Assembly (NCBI RefSeq): GCF_910592395.1
Contig: NC_088320.1
Span: 2,912,001 to 2,976,000, forward strand
Direction of reading: 5' to 3'
Source of the DNA: Lineus longissimus
Lineage: Eukaryota; Nemertea; Pilidiophora; Heteronemertea; Lineidae
DNA: 64,000 bases
The notes under the pieces were generated by a model that had not been told where the DNA came from, did not search any database, and was given only the letters and a program-made list of their open reading frames with translations. The translations under genes were made by a program, and so were the position numbers. Positions 24,220-38,159 of this stretch are shown piece after piece; position 1 is the first letter of the stretch; every line of letters starts with the position of its first letter.

Positions 24220-27200
24220 ACCGCATAACGACAGCCGCCATAGCCTCTGGTATAGCATACCGCAACAACTCCTTTCAAAACCAATAAATCCCTTCGCCTT
24301 CTCAAAGTTAGCGCCTGGAATATTCAATCCACCCCGTCAATTTCAATTAGGTTAAATATCTTAGGAGTTAATCTCGTCGGGACGCAATTTGAATGGCGGC
24401 CAATTGAATCACGGGCAATGTTGGTCATATCGGCGAGATTCCCGGAATCGGTTATAAGTTGGCAACGAACTTTATGATACAGTACGGTGCACACGGACGA
24501 CACAATAGAGACCGATATGGAAAGTGACAGAAAAGGGCATCCGTGTTTTTGACCGACTCTTAAGAGAAACGGCGTGCACTGGCTACAGATGCTATCTTCA
24601 TCTCATTTTTTAATGTCAATTGAAATTTTGATTAAATGTTAAGTGAGATCCAGGCGGGCCAAATTAAGTTTCTGAACGTTGCATGTGTGTGTCTCTATTA
24701 CTACTTATGTATTTTATAATACATCCACAATAGACCTGCTAGCGTGCGGAAAGGCTTTATCGTTAAGTCAAACTAAATCCATTTCAAACAGTTCAGAGTT
24801 GTCACCGATTTGATCATCTAGCGATACCTCCGGCCAATAGTCCTCTTCTGGCTTGACTCTATGATAACTGAGCTATTGAGGACTCAGAATATACGCATGC
24901 ACATGAATGTTTACCGTAGCAAAAATTGGTGTGCGCATGCGTAACCGGATACAAAATTTGAATTTTATTCCAACTGTCAATCCTGGCGCAAATTCAAAGT
25001 CCTGGAAGGATTAGCTCAATGTCACTTCACTGCAATAGAGTTTTGATGAGCAATTTATCTTTTTAATTTCAACCACTGACTGAAGTAACTAATCAGAGTA
25101 TCAGCAAAAAAAATGACAGAAAATTAATGTGAGAGGACGATTCAGCTGCGATGGATTTACTGATATGCAACATCCACCAATCAATCACTCTCCCTAATTG
25201 ATAGTCACGTGATGTACAATATGCATGGACACGTACTAGGGTAGCTATAAAACAAGGCTCGGTATCTGTCCAGATGTCGTTAGTATGGTATAAAAGTAGG
25301 ATTGGGCGTTGGCGATACGCGGTGTCTTGGGTGTGAAAATGATGATAAGATTGGCTGAATGCAATCGAAATGAATTTAAACATGAAAAAAATTCGTAACA
25401 TTTTCGCAAAATCCAGTGTCAACATCATTTTCGTGACACATTCTATCTACTCTAAACCACTCACATTTTTGCGCATCCTACCTTTTGTGATCTCACAATT
25501 TTTTTAATATAATTTTTTTGGCGAACTAGAAAATTTCTTTTGGTTTTTCCAATTTTTGGCGATGCTTATTTTCGCATATCGATATTGTTAAATCCGCAAA
25601 AATAAAACGCTCTCGAATATTTGTCAGTAAACACTTCTGAGCAAACCATGATTCGCTGCCCTGAGCCAGCGCAATTCAATCTGAGTACTATAAATAGCAT
25701 CAATATGTCACTCGACACAGCTATTTATAGCCCACTCTTACTAGTGGATACATTTCAGTGTCTTAGTATCTTAGTTGAGTATCTTCGGTCTCTTTGATCA
25801 ATGCGCTTGCTCAGCCATGAGATAACCATCTGTTATATGTTACATCTGCTCAAGCCAACTGATCATGCGGTTTCTGAATTCGTCACAAATATGTCTGTAA
25901 TCCGCTTATTGGACTATATCAAAATTATTCGGTCACATCTGCTTTGCTGAGACGATGCTGGGAAGGTGAAGATCAACGCAACCCACTCGTTATAACAAAC
26001 ACGTACTCAGCTTATAGCCGGAAATTAAACATTTTTTGTCAAAAATCTCGACGGGATTGAATAATGAATAAATTTATGTTTTTATTATGACTGATGACTT
26101 TGATTAATTGTACATCCATTGACGTGTTATGTGTGATGTCATAAAATTGTAATTAGCGTTGTATATTTCATAACTAGTGTATAAATATTCTGCCACCTAT
26201 ATCATGCTGATCTACCAATAGCATACCAATTAGGTAATTGAACATGTCGGAATCGAGATAACGGTAATTCACGAACACATAACAGATGATGTCCCTTTTC
26301 AGGCACGTCATTTCAATGACCACTAAACTAGTCTAGGTCAACATTTATACTACGTATCATGTGAAACATCCCCAAGATTTGATTATTATTCTCATTTGCC
26401 TTTTAAAATTTACTGTACCGGTATGAAAGTAGTTACGTAAATTGTGACTCGAGTCTAGTATTAGGTGTCACGAAAAACATGCCAAACCTTTGATTTTTTT
26501 AATTTATTCCTTCAAATGAAACCGCAGTGACGAACAAAGCATTAATGAGGTTAACCGGTTCGTAATCAAAATAATGACAGGAACGGGGCAGTACACCATC
26601 GATTGAGTAACGTCAACATTCTTTTCGTGTTTCCATATTCTGTTAACACAAAAACAATGTTTCAGATTATTAAATGGCACGGAATAACATAATGGAAGGT
26701 ATTACCACTGAGCAAAAAAGTAAGATCACAACTCAACGATACACAACTGTCAGCTAATGATATATACATGGTCAAAAGAAGTGCAGTAAATGATGCACGT
26801 AATAGCCTGATAAATGTCATATCTATATGTACATGTGGATGAAATAACGTGGGAGAAGGATTAGCACAGAGGACATCCGCTATAGAAAAGACATTGGCAA
26901 GTAATGCACTGGATATTCCATTAACCGTGTGCATAAAACGGAAACTATCAATTAGATGTATACTCCGTCCGAAACCTACAGCCGCCTTCGTCAGTGTAGA
27001 ACGTGTTTTAACAAGGTGCATGATGGAACCCTTCCTCTTGGTGAAATATCAGCACGGTCTTACACCATGTATGCAGCCATGTACAAATGTACGTAAGCCT
27101 TTGCTGCGGTGGGAGACACGTTCCCTCCAAATGGTAGACTGGTCAAAAACCTCTGACACGGCAACAACTTGTTGAAATGTACTCGATGCGTACGTTCTGA

Positions 27201-27545
27201 CCCTGCTACGATTCGTTATGTTTGGAGCAGATTGTTCATTTTCACTTCACTTCACGTTTTGGCCCATCTTTTTATGAATGCAATAACTGCCCTTGTTTGT
27301 TAACAAATCTTTGCCTTAAGGGGAAGACGTTTTGTTTTTTCCAACATATTCTCTTGTAGGTCCAGAGTATATTCATCTTATAGTCCTTAAACCACATCAA
27401 CAAGTTAAATGAACACCACGTTAACAAATTCCGCCCAGCCTATAATGATTCAGGCGACCCATGCTCGAATACATCACCATATTAGTCGTTAAATAGAGAA
27501 TGGGCGACCAGGGCATGCAATGGAGAGATAATAGAATGACCTCCG
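24220..27545. other. No supported gene
   Basis: A 111-codon minus frame (25093-25428) and overlapping plus and minus frames of 108-119 codons (26662-27175) have no recognisable content and are within chance length. Confidence 0.5.
25496..25612. repeat. AT-rich GCGAAAAT-type dispersed sequence
   Basis: T-runs are followed by GGCGAACTAGAAAATTTC, TTTTTGGCGATG and TTTTCGCATATCG, then CCGCAAAAATAAAACG. The words match those of the foldback at 44183-44345, with loose inverted symmetry. Boundaries cannot be fixed by eye. Confidence 0.35.
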
Positions 27546-27548
27546 TGT

Positions 27549-27962
27549 GTGCATCCCGGAAAATGTCAACTGGAAAGGCCACTGAGGACACGGATTGTCG
27601 GAGTCTCCGTGAAAAGAGAAATGCCGTTCTCTGTTCAGAAAAGGAAAGAGCTGAGAGACCAAATTAGGTTTCTCAATAAACCATTCCTGTACGTCATTTC
27701 TGAGCTGCGCAACATGTATTCAGATTCAATTTACACTGATGGGATAATGCGCGGGGAATTTTCCAAGCGCGGCACTTTGTTGTTGCAGTCGGTAAACCCT
27801 CTCGGACCACTTCTGCAGAAGCTGTGCTGGCAGGATTCGATCAACACATTAGTACCATTTTTGTTGTTTTCTGTTCTCGCTCTCAACCACCTTGGTTTAT
27901 CAGGCAGTCTTGATAAAAAACATGGTAATGTTACGACGAATTCAGGTTTGACATACACGTAG
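27549..27962 (+). CDS. Open frame of 137 codons, unrecognised
   Basis: The product would have a basic N-terminal part (VQKRKELRDQIRFL) and a hydrophobic stretch near residues 100-118 (TLVPFLLFSVLALNHLGL). It has no family resemblance I can name. An antisense frame covers its 3' half. Its length is within chance expectation. Confidence 0.1.
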   Translation: MHPGKCQLERPLRTRIVGVSVKREMPFSVQKRKELRDQIRFLNKPFLYVISELRNMYSDSIYTDGIMRGEFSKRGTLLLQSVNPLGPLLQKLCWQDSINTLVPFLLFSVLALNHLGLSGSLDKKHGNVTTNSGLTYT

Positions 27963-30900
27963 GGTATAATCAGCTTACGGATCGTTTAACAATCTCATCG
28001 CCACTAAAAATGATACTCCTGATGTTTGTTTATCACAAAGGGTAATCACATGACAGTCACATGATAATAGCATGGCGACATCGATCTGCTTACGGTGCAC
28101 TGGATTCCGTGGTGAAGATACGACCAATTATTGCATTGATCTTTGTTAGATCTTGAGATCTGTTTCACCCAGGATTGAAATATTGATATTTTACCTCAAA
28201 TGCACCTTTTTACAACAAGGCAAAGGAAAATAATACGCTTGTTTCTAAATAATACGCGCGCATGACTTGTTGCGGCAATGACTTGTAGGTGCAATATAAT
28301 CGCCAGTACATGCAATTGGAAAAATTGACAGTTAATTTCAATTGAATGAACAAATCTAACCTACAAAGTATGACTTCTTCGTTGTATAGCGTTTCTATAA
28401 CTAGAGGTATAGAAACAATGTACACGTATATGGCACATGCACGATACCTCTTGAAATGTATGTGGACAACCTTCTTTTTCATGATTGAATGATCACATAA
28501 TTATTGCTCAGATTGCCAAGTCATTTAAATTAGTCATGATGCGTAAGATGGGCACTGGTACGGCATGTACAGCTAATGCTACAAACGATTCGAACCAATC
28601 ACAGCAGACCTAGATCAAAGACAAAGAATCTGTTAGACAATGGTTCCTCGCTAACTGGTTGGTGCCCTAGCGGTACGATCGGGAAACGGTGAAAATGGTG
28701 GCTACCTTAAATTGAAGCCGCATGTGTGTGGCTGTTTTTGAGTTATAAAAGACCACAGCTAAGACGTTTGAGTCTATATAAGTGTCTATATGTCATAGGA
28801 CAAGGAAACCGTCGCACCACAACTTCAGATTAGGGGATATAGACCGAGCCCTCCATCAAGCAATGCTCAAGGTATGAACTCCGAGGAATAAGAGTCTCAA
28901 TTCCATCTACAATGAGACGTTTTTCAGTTTCATAGTTTTTGCTAGCCGAGGCCAGGGCCTTCAGTCAGCCACATATCTAAGACCTGAGCATACATCCGAA
29001 GTGCTATATAGATAGACCCGAAATAATCTCAAGACTCTCCCGTTTTTTAATCAACTACCGTCTCGAACCATTACATGGTGTTGCCTCTGGCACCAGTGAT
29101 AGATCACCGAGACCCAGCTAATTGGGTGCTCACGTCGCCGCGAGACGGATACATCTGTATTGTCCCCCTTTGCTTTGTATCTCATCAAACACACTTGTGT
29201 CCCTGGCCCATCAATTAGGCTGGTGCCCTGTATATGTGACCTTTCTTAGAAAGACCGCCAAACAAATCGTTTGCCCTAATCGAACCGCATAAGCTTTCGT
29301 CGTCGTCATCGTCGTTGTTGACTAACTCTTTTGTACCATGTTAGACCTACGCAATCTTGGCTTGGTGTGATTGTTTTCAGGAACAATAGATCTAGCTGGG
29401 CACAATGCATGACCAGTAGTACAAAGGAGTGAGGCCCATTCAGATTCATATTCTCGTTACTTCCTTGTTCGTTCTAAGATGTATTTCGCACTGGTCAACA
29501 GGATTTTCAATATTTACATTCCTTTCTGAGACATCAGTGGACTGCAGGTCATCTGAAATTCCTAGCTAGCCGTACCCTCGACCTTTAAGTATAGATGACA
29601 AATCGCTCCAGACAAATGGTTAGCCCTCCTCGAAGTCACCGAGTCACGGCAATTTGCCCCCGTGTCATTTTCGTATTGCGCTCATTCATAATTCAATACC
29701 AATATGATATAAACCGGTTAGGGAACGGGAAAATGATACTTGGGCCAAGACCCCGCACCATGAATTTCACAAACGAGACAGCAATTCATTTTCTGTCGCT
29801 GGGTACATTATCACTTTGTCACGACTGGTGTATCAAATGCACTAATAGTGTGTGATCGCTCATCCTAAATTCGAAACAAACCTAAACCAATTTCACTCAA
29901 AGAAGACACTTAACTGTACATTGACCAACTATCTAATCGGGTTGAAAATATCTGAAAGACACTTTGCCCCCTGAGACTAGCAGTTTCAGAGGTGAACACC
30001 TATGGGGAAACTATCTCCAACCCGACATGAATTGCCAGAGGACGAGCTGATGCAGACTTTGCCACCCAGCCGCGATTATCACTGACCTCCTTTGGCGGAA
30101 AGTGTTCTACTTTTTTTCAGTAAACACAACGAGACTGACCGACTGCCTCCGAAAACTTTGATCCCGAGATTGGCTGAGAACTGACCTTGTTTGCTCTTCC
30201 TGCGTGACAAAAGCCTCTCAACTTTAAGCTATCCCGACTACTAAATTATTAGGTTTGTGTGAAAAATAATCTCACCGTGGGATTTTGGAACGATCATTAA
30301 GTGCCCGAGTCGAGACATACCCCTGGGGAGTGACTGTCGTTTTCTATAAACCCCATGACATCTCCATTAGGTAGAATCGGTGATGCGATGTTTCAGAGAC
30401 CACAATCACCTTATAGCATAGGCATCACCGTTTAGTGTTTTCTCCAACGAAACGGTGTCTGGACCGGACTCAGATTTGTCTAGGAATCGACCAGTTTTCT
30501 TTCTATTAACCTAATAAGGATAATGTCCTCGTACTAACAAGTTGGACTACTTGTATGCGACGACCTTGGGGTGGATTCCATTCCAAAATGTCATTTGGCG
30601 AATGCGCAAGAGCACAACTTTTAATCATTCAGCTGGGCTTGTCTAAGCTCCACGGACACTCCAGTTTTAAAATGTTCACCCATTTCAAAATATACCCTAA
30701 AAGCGTCGAAGGAAGGCAATAGTTGTTGTAGAGTATGTTGCTGTGTAACGCGGGTACATCATTCAAAATAAGGCACGACCATGCCAAAAATGCCTGCCCT
30801 AAACAGTTCCGGCTGGTAACTATGCTAGCACTTGTCCTCCCCTATCAAAGTACAGCCAGACGCTTTCCTTTTACGCTATAACTGACACCGCAGTGGTTGG

Positions 30901-31690
30901 TAGCTTTCAACTTTGGTCTAAGTGGCTGGGGGAGACTCGGCCTCCGGCGCTACATCATCGACATTTCCCGTGACCTCCACCCCAGAACCGGGGAAAGCTA
31001 CGTTGGCTGGCGGCGGCACTCTAATAAGTGACTTCTGAAGTAGTATGACCGCCCAAAAAACAAACCAGTAGAACCGACCTAATCGGACACCACAGACAGG
31101 AAGACCTCATCACGACACTGACTGAGACTCTGTACCTGAGTGCAGAATCTTCACAGTGTTGACATCGTGGTGTTAATAAGTGCGGAACAACAGCAAGAAA
31201 TCCTTACATTTTGACAGATCCGAAGCCCACAATGATGAGATACTGGCCTACGGGTTACGAATCCTCGACCTCAGATGTGACAGACCCTGCTTCTACACCA
31301 TTCCAGCAGCACTCTTCTCGTTCATTCATAAATCTCCCACAGCTTCTCTTGTAGAGAAGTATCAATGAAGGGTATTGCAATTCGTTTATTTACAAAACAC
31401 TCAAATATTTATGTTGCCATCCAACGAAGTGGGCCTTTATGACATGAGGGTACTCGAAATAAAATTATCCCGGGACATTCCATATCTCAGACCCTTTTAA
31501 ACGTCCTCAAGACCCTACTCAATGACCTCGTTGGTTACCTTTTGGCTGCGAAACGGCTTTTAGTGTCGATTGCAACTCCCTGTGGGTCTAAGTGGGACTG
31601 TTTCAGCTACAGAAAGGCAGAGGAGAAAAGAAGATGGCCATCATTTGGAAAATGGCTATATGCAGTTCACACACAAACTACCTTTGGCAT

Positions 31691-31709
31691 GGGGGAGGGG
31701 GGTCGGGGG
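31691..31709 (+). other. Potential G-quadruplex
   Basis: The sequence is GGGGGAGGGGGGTCGGGGG, 19 bases with three G-runs long enough to be divided into the four tracts a quadruplex needs. Confidence 0.6.
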
Positions 31710-32399
31710 ACATGGATAGTGCAGAATGTCTGTCAGCTGAACATCTTACTTCTTCAATCTTGAGCAAGATTTAAACCGCGAACGTTCCTGCACAATGCAT
31801 GACAGCCTACTCGGATCCTGGGTTTCGCTAAAGTTGCAAATAAACGATGAATCTATTAATTTTAGATGTGATTTTGGACTACTCTCCTAGATTCTGCCAG
31901 ATTAGTGGACTATCGCCATATGTTGCATATCGATAGCCTTTGAAACGTTCAAATTAAAGCCACGATTTCAATTTCAGACAGACAGTCAATGAGGTACTTT
32001 CGAATTGATTCATTCAGAGAAGCGACAGGCACTTCCTTTCGATTCTCCCGACGGAATACGCAGTAACTATTAGCAGTATATATACGACAAAGCCGTCTCT
32101 ATCTCACTAATTGGTACAATCTATCCCTCGTTACCCATTTACCTAACTCATTACTGCCGGAGCTAAGTAAAGTTCTTGACTGAAAGGCAAGTTTAAAATG
32201 TCAGTCATTTACAATTACTTTGCCTTTGTAAACACTAAGTCAGATAAAGGCTAAACCGTGTGAGGGGCACGTTATCGATATCACCGCCACTCACCTAAGA
32301 GCCACGGACATTGATTAACCCACCGGTTCAATTAACATGGAGCCAGGTTTCTCCGGGATCAATGGGGACTTGCTTAATTATCAAACAGACCACATTACT

Positions 32400-32436
32400 G
32401 GTCCTTAAGGTCTCAACATGGGTCCTTAAGGTCTCA
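32400..32436 (+). repeat. 16-bp direct duplicate, 21-bp period
   Basis: GGTCCTTAAGGTCTCA occurs at 32400-32415 and 32421-32436 without mismatch. Confidence 0.9.
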
Positions 32437-33850
32437 CTCATCTGGGTGGACGCCAATTAATCAGCTGTACACGCGAATGGAGATTTTCTGATTGACTTCC
32501 TTCCGCCTGGAGCTTGATACCCGTACTCGGGGAATGCTATAGTCATGAAAGCCTCTGGCTTATTGTTCATTTTTGACAACAATTAACATCACGAAGAAAG
32601 TCCCTATATTCCCCTCAACAGCTTATCTGCATTATTTTCGATCCATTCCAAAAGTTAGACTAAGACCTCTTTGACTCATCGGAAAACCAATGAGAGACTT
32701 CTGAACGGAGAAGTAGTTCTAGTAGGCGGCAGTGGCTTCAATCAACTTGTCCGCCATTCAGCTCAGGGCGCTGAGAACAGACGCATTTATTACTTGGCGT
32801 TCGTTTGTTGCCACTATAAATGGAAGGTCGCAAACAAGTTAGATGTTACGGAGCTGTTAAGGGCTTCTGTTTTACTCAACATAAGGTTTCTTTCTGAGAG
32901 TTGTCCTTTAAGTGGACCATGTCACTTTGTTGGTTATTGGCCCGTGACTTCAATCTCGCTGGCTCTTCTTGGTTCCCTTTGGAACTGTGTTAGGACACCC
33001 TTTGTAACAGCTGCCAATGGCGAAGCCTGAGGAAGATGGTTAAACTATTCCAACTGACACGAGTGGCCCGATCTTAATAGTGTCTAGAGAGCGTCTCAAA
33101 AACAGACCCAATTCGCTCGCTGGCAGGTTGCATCACTGAACACAGAACAGTTTCTCCTCATAGCACAGTTCTTTTAGGATAAATGAGGTCTAGAAAACAT
33201 GCAAATGAAGCTCTGTTGGAGAGGTGACATCGGCGAAGTACATTGCCTTTATCGTTCGAACATATTTTCTTGTACGAATTGCGCAATATGTACTGCTAGT
33301 GATCTTCTCACAATATTAGGCCACATTCAAGACTTACAAGCAATGACAAGTGCCTTTACCTCCCAAACAAAACCGTTGACGTCACCATTGTCGCAACCTT
33401 CATCGCGAGCCAAACCAAGATGTCCGGATTTATGTCCCCACCAAAGCCCAGCCAGCTGCTTCTCCCATAAAGGAAACAGGTCTAATAGCCTAAGGACAAG
33501 AGAGTAGACATGGTAGATGAGAATTGTATCGGGTGGCTCTCGTACAGATGTCTTTGTCAAGTTAGAAACCTACTTGCAGCGATTCCATTGACTTTCGTTG
33601 AGATGTTGCTTGTTTTTACCGGCTTTGTAGTCACAAGAGTGTGGCTTAGGGACTTGGCAAGTCTAGAGTGGATTGATATGTCTGGTGATTTCCTCGAGGA
33701 TGTGTATGTTTGAGTGCTATTTCCAAGGCAGGAACGGTAGACATTTGCGATCAGTCAAACTGTCTGTACTCTCGGCGTAAATTTAAATGTGTATGTGTCA
33801 ATAAAAAAAAACTCATGCTCAGCAGCAATGTATACAGAATACACCGAAAC

Positions 33851-33974
33851 AATGGGTGATATGAATAAAGACTAGGAAATGCTTTTACTTAAAACTTCAC
33901 GTACATTTACACTAGGCATTTCTGTACAAAATAGAAGTAAAAGCATTTACTAGTGTTTATTCATATCACCCATT
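33851..33974. repeat. 124-bp hairpin with 39-bp arms
   Basis: Arms at 33851-33889 and 33936-33974 match at 37 of 39 positions as inverted repeats (outer end AATGGGTGATATGAATAAA). The 46-base loop is partly similar to the arm (ACTAGGCATT against ACTAGGAAAT) and bounded by GTACA and TGTAC. No target duplication is visible. It could be a small MITE or a structured transcript element; two 60-73 codon frames across it are artefacts. Confidence 0.8.
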
Positions 33975-36900
33975 ATCTTCTTACAACTGAAACGAAACTG
34001 CTTAGACAACCGAACTGGGCAAAGAATAAGTTTTATTTGCCCTTTATTGGTTTGATGCCGATATATTCCTTTGAAGTTGTTGCTATTGATCAGTATATTA
34101 TACCACCGATGTATACTGATCTTTTTTGCAAATAAGTTCTTAGATATCGATTGCGTTTTCCAATCAATCAAAAGTAGTAAAATACAACTAATGGCTTGAG
34201 GCGTAGACCCTTGGATAAAACTTGAGAATGTGATCTATTTATTAAGCATCCGGGGTTGCGAATTACACCAAGGCTGTATATTTTAAGAGATATATGAAAT
34301 ATTTCCTCTCCACGGAACTAGGTTGTGCACTAGCCAAGTTGGCATTTATCCTTCATATCCTGCCGAATTTCACGAAAGCAACAGAAGCCCCTTATTCGGC
34401 AACACTTTATCATGATATATGAATTATAGCATAAAGAGATAAGAAAAACGAATAATACCTATATTTCACCATGCCGATCCATCGTCGTTGTGAAAGGAGG
34501 AGACTTTGAGGACTGATGTTCACCGCCGATAAGTCGTAAGATATTTTACGTCAGATTCGCTTGAAACTTCGGCTGATAGCTTAATCCTTTGTTAATCCCA
34601 ACATTAATATATTGAGATGTTTCTGGAAAGGTTTCGAACAGAATTCTGGTACTAATCAATCATTCATGAAAAATGATATCAAGCGCCGCGCAAACGAGTG
34701 ATTTGTGTTGCTGAGACCTGAGATTATATTCGCTGCTATATGCGACCAAAATATCTCTCGTCTGTTGATAAATCCGGTTATCATCATATCCCTGGTTTTG
34801 ATTTTGATCGCAGGCGCATGAGACGATCACCACAAAACGAGATATGTTCATCGCATGTAATCATGATAGCAGATCACAGCGATTTAAATCACTCATTTGC
34901 GGGGCACTTTTTGAACACAATATTATAGCACATCATTCCGAGTGGCGTAGCTTATAGTGTACTGCACCTAACCTGAACTCAGCCCGAGGGAGGTGATGAA
35001 ATAAAACGATAATTTATATAGATTTTCCATTTTCTACCCACGTATTTGTAAAAAGAGTTTAAATAGCTATCGATCATCAACACCTTGGAATATTTCTAGG
35101 CCTACGCACATTATCAGGAAGATAGTGATCAACGGGTTTTCATTCAGGTTACAGACATTATACAGGCATTATTAGTTGAGGGTTGATAAGTCATTCTGCT
35201 GTTGGTTGGTTATACATGAACAACGATTGAAAAAGGCAATGTTGTCATTTACTTCTGTTTACAATACGATTCACTCAATAGCGGTGACATTAGTGTGCCT
35301 TTGTGGCCGCCCTCAAGGTATTCCTCAAATATAATCAATGGTGATAGTAAACTGATAGTATAATAGACAAAAAAAACACATTATTCATAAGAGTCAATAT
35401 ATACAGTATCCAATTTACAGAATCATTTTAAACGGTGACGCTCACCTAACAATACTGTGACATTTACTTTCAATATCAGTTCCACATAATCAAACTGCAT
35501 TTGTGTAATGCACGTGCAGGAACAAGAAGGTGCAATACTTTGGGTTACAAAATGATGACCCCGACTAAAAAAACGACTAAATTCAATTGATATATTTCTG
35601 ATATCAAAAACGTACGAGGAAGGCGTACACATATGAATAAATTTCAAAAACTTCAATCTGAAAAAAAAATTTTTATATGAACTTAAGTATCTCGTCTACT
35701 CATTTTTTGCTGGATCAAAAAATCCATTTTTTTTCTTCAAGATAAACCTGCTGATTTTTTTTCTCTAACTTTGACATATCGGATAGGAGCTAAGAGAATA
35801 CATTGCGTCTAAAAGCAAGTCCTGTGCAAGCAGATTACGGCTTACAGGGTTGAAACGCTCGGCTTTGCTTGTGTTAAATATTTAAAATCAGTTGCAAAGC
35901 AAAGCAGTTGGTTTATTCAGCGGGGAAGGTCACCATATTGGGAATTCATGTAGAAAATTAGAATTTTGATAGATCCGGGCTATATCTACTTCTAAGGCCA
36001 CAGCTATAAAAATTGAATACATTGATTTACTAGATTTGAACAGATTGAATGCACCGCCATGTGGTTCCACTGTATGAGAGCCCGAATAGCTGCCTCGTCC
36101 TATTCACTGAGTTTCGTAGAAGAGAAGCAGGTGTTTTCCTTGTTTTCTTCAATTTAAGAAAACCTGCGTGATACATGTACAAGTACTGAGGGAGAACCGA
36201 TTCATCAGACATATACATTATATTTTCGTTGCATACACTGACCTAAGTGACACAGTGAAATAAATCTATAATGTTTCGTTCCCGGAGTAAACTAATAAAA
36301 TACTTCTCTTTGCCAAGTACAGTTTATCGCATCCGATCCTCGTAAATTTCGGATTCACCTGCCGTGTTCAATTTTGATCTATTTGAACAGCGCCGTCCGG
36401 GCAGGCTTAATGAGTGTCTATTTTTCAATTAAACTGGTCGTTAAAGGAAGCAGTTATTATCGAAACACCTGCAAAACTGTTTGTTACGGGATGGGTAGAA
36501 TTTGAAATGGGTAGGGTGACTTGTACACGTATACTAACGAGGCCCATCGCCCGAGACTCATCCTGGGTGTGCGCTGGCGACAACATATATCACAAACAAG
36601 GAGGTTGCCAGAAGGATCAAATGTGCAACAGTGCCTCCGAAGAGAAACGAAGAAGATGGAACTGGTGAGATTTGGTGAAATCCGGAAAAAATAGGGGGTG
36701 CGTACCCCCCTTCCCACGTAAAGTTCCCTTTTTGCAAAGGTTGCTTGTTAAAAAACTTTGGCCAACCAAATTGAACTTAGATTACCGATGAGACAGGTGC
36801 CAATCATACCCAACCGCCAGCAGCGCCAACATATTCATGGCGCCTTTCAACTGTTGCCCCTTGCCTGTGCCCTCTCCCTCTTTATTTTGCTAAGGTACCG

Positions 36901-37252
36901 CGCTCAAGCAATATGACATTACCATTCGGCACAAGCTACTGAATATCCTGTTTTCAGAATGTCTTATTCGGGAGCTACTTTATCCAATTGATCATCGGAA
37001 AACCCAAAAAGGAAAATGTGGAGGCGATTTCCGTTTAATTTCGGACATAACTGAAGTACTTTCAGAACCCACTTGATCGGTATCAAAGACAAAGGGTTGT
37101 CATTTAAATGTAAATGACTGTATGTTCTTTGAATATCGGATGACAACGCATGCGCAATACTAAAGTAGCCACATTTGACTGCTTTTTTACCGTGGTGGTA
37201 TTGTCGAATTACCACCATTCTGACCCACTGAAAAACACTGCAAGTCGAGAAG
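33975..37252. other. No supported gene
   Basis: Open frames are 60-104 codons and unsupported. A T- and A-run-rich stretch lies at 35650-35770. A small AAGCAAAGC-type dyad lies near 35850-35905. Confidence 0.5.
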
Positions 37253-37675
37253 ATGACGTCAACCACCAAGTTTCTCACGTCACTGAAATTTTGCGAATCC
37301 CCTTGGTTCTTAGATCATCACCCGTTTTGTCACCAAGAAACTGAAACTATTGAACCCGATTCCGTAAACAAAAATGCTCATCAAGGTACATGCACTTCCA
37401 CGGCCACGCCGGCTGCTCTTCTCTCGAAACCTATACCAGATGGCCTTTTTCAACAGATTACCTATTTCGATTACAACAAGAGGGACCTTGATACAGAAAC
37501 GAAACGAGCTCTTACATTCCGGGGGCTTCCAAGCGACGCGAACGCAAAGACCCATTTTAAAATTCAATCAGGTGCGATGAGATATTTAAGAAGAGAGTTT
37601 CCGCATCACTTACGAATAACGGTTAACAAAGACGAATTCTTTTTGTTCGTGCATGTAATGTGTTCGATTGCATAG
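37253..37675 (+). CDS. Open frame of 140 codons, unrecognised
   Basis: The C-terminal half looks hydrophilic and protein-like (GLFQQITYFDYNKRDLD, AMRYLRREFPHHLRI). No family is recognised. Minus-strand frames overlap it at 36964-37278 and 37310-37567. Its 3' end runs into the dyad at 37599-37721, which argues against it being an intact gene. Length is within chance expectation. Confidence 0.12.
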   Translation: MTSTTKFLTSLKFCESPWFLDHHPFCHQETETIEPDSVNKNAHQGTCTSTATPAALLSKPIPDGLFQQITYFDYNKRDLDTETKRALTFRGLPSDANAKTHFKIQSGAMRYLRREFPHHLRITVNKDEFFLFVHVMCSIA

Positions 37676-37721
37676 AATTCGTCATTCATAACTTACAGTA
37701 TAGTTTGTGAGTGATGCGGAA
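37599..37721. repeat. Interrupted palindrome, 123 bp
   Basis: Outer arms TTCCGCATCACTTAC (37599-37613) and GTGAGTGATGCGGAA (37707-37721) pair at 14 of 15 positions. Inner arms GACGAATTCT (37631-37640) and AGAATTCGTC (37674-37683) pair perfectly. Sequences between them (GAATAAC against GTTATGAAT) pair loosely. Consistent with a decayed hairpin element. Confidence 0.7.
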
Positions 37722-38133
37722 GCTTGCTATGTACATCAAACCGCGGAAAGCAGACAGGCAGGGTGATAATTCTATTATGTTATGACCTTAAGGGACGATC
37801 TACCACTTTATGCACACTTGATATCAACCCGAGTGTTTCTTGATTGAATTCTACACTTTTTTAGCATTAGCATACGTATGGCACCGGCTATCTATTATAC
37901 ATTAAGTTATTTGATAGGTTTTGGAATATGACCAACTTTTTTTTATAAACTTACATGTAACAAGGACAGACGTGTATAATTTTGATATGTTCTAATGGCA
38001 CTCTATCGAGGCTATAGAGACCAAGGCGTACATGTGGCTGAGGCTCTATAAACAGCTGTTGTAAAGATATCAGCTTCAGGATCGAAGGTGGTCAGGGCGG
38101 CGTCTATAATGTAAAGGCATTTTTGGTTTTTGG

Positions 38134-38159
38134 TTGTGGGCAAGACGGCAAGCCCACAA
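38134..38159. repeat. Short perfect hairpin
   Basis: TTGTGGGC and GCCCACAA enclose a 10-base loop. Just outside, GGTTTTTGG is loosely matched by CCAAAAAC about 60 bp downstream. Confidence 0.6.

Larger units (their letters stand above)
27963..33850. other. No supported gene, 5.9 kb
   Basis: Only short frames are present (largest 119 codons at 32671-33030, 102 at 33199-33507), without recognisable content. Small sites are a (TCG)n-like run at 29297-29320, a G-rich run at 31691-31709 and a 16-bp duplicate at 32400-32436. Confidence 0.5.

Noticed and set aside
30765-30785. Resemblance of TAAGGCACG to the start of miR-124
   Set aside because: Only nine bases match, the rest differs from the mature microRNA, and no precursor hairpin was seen.
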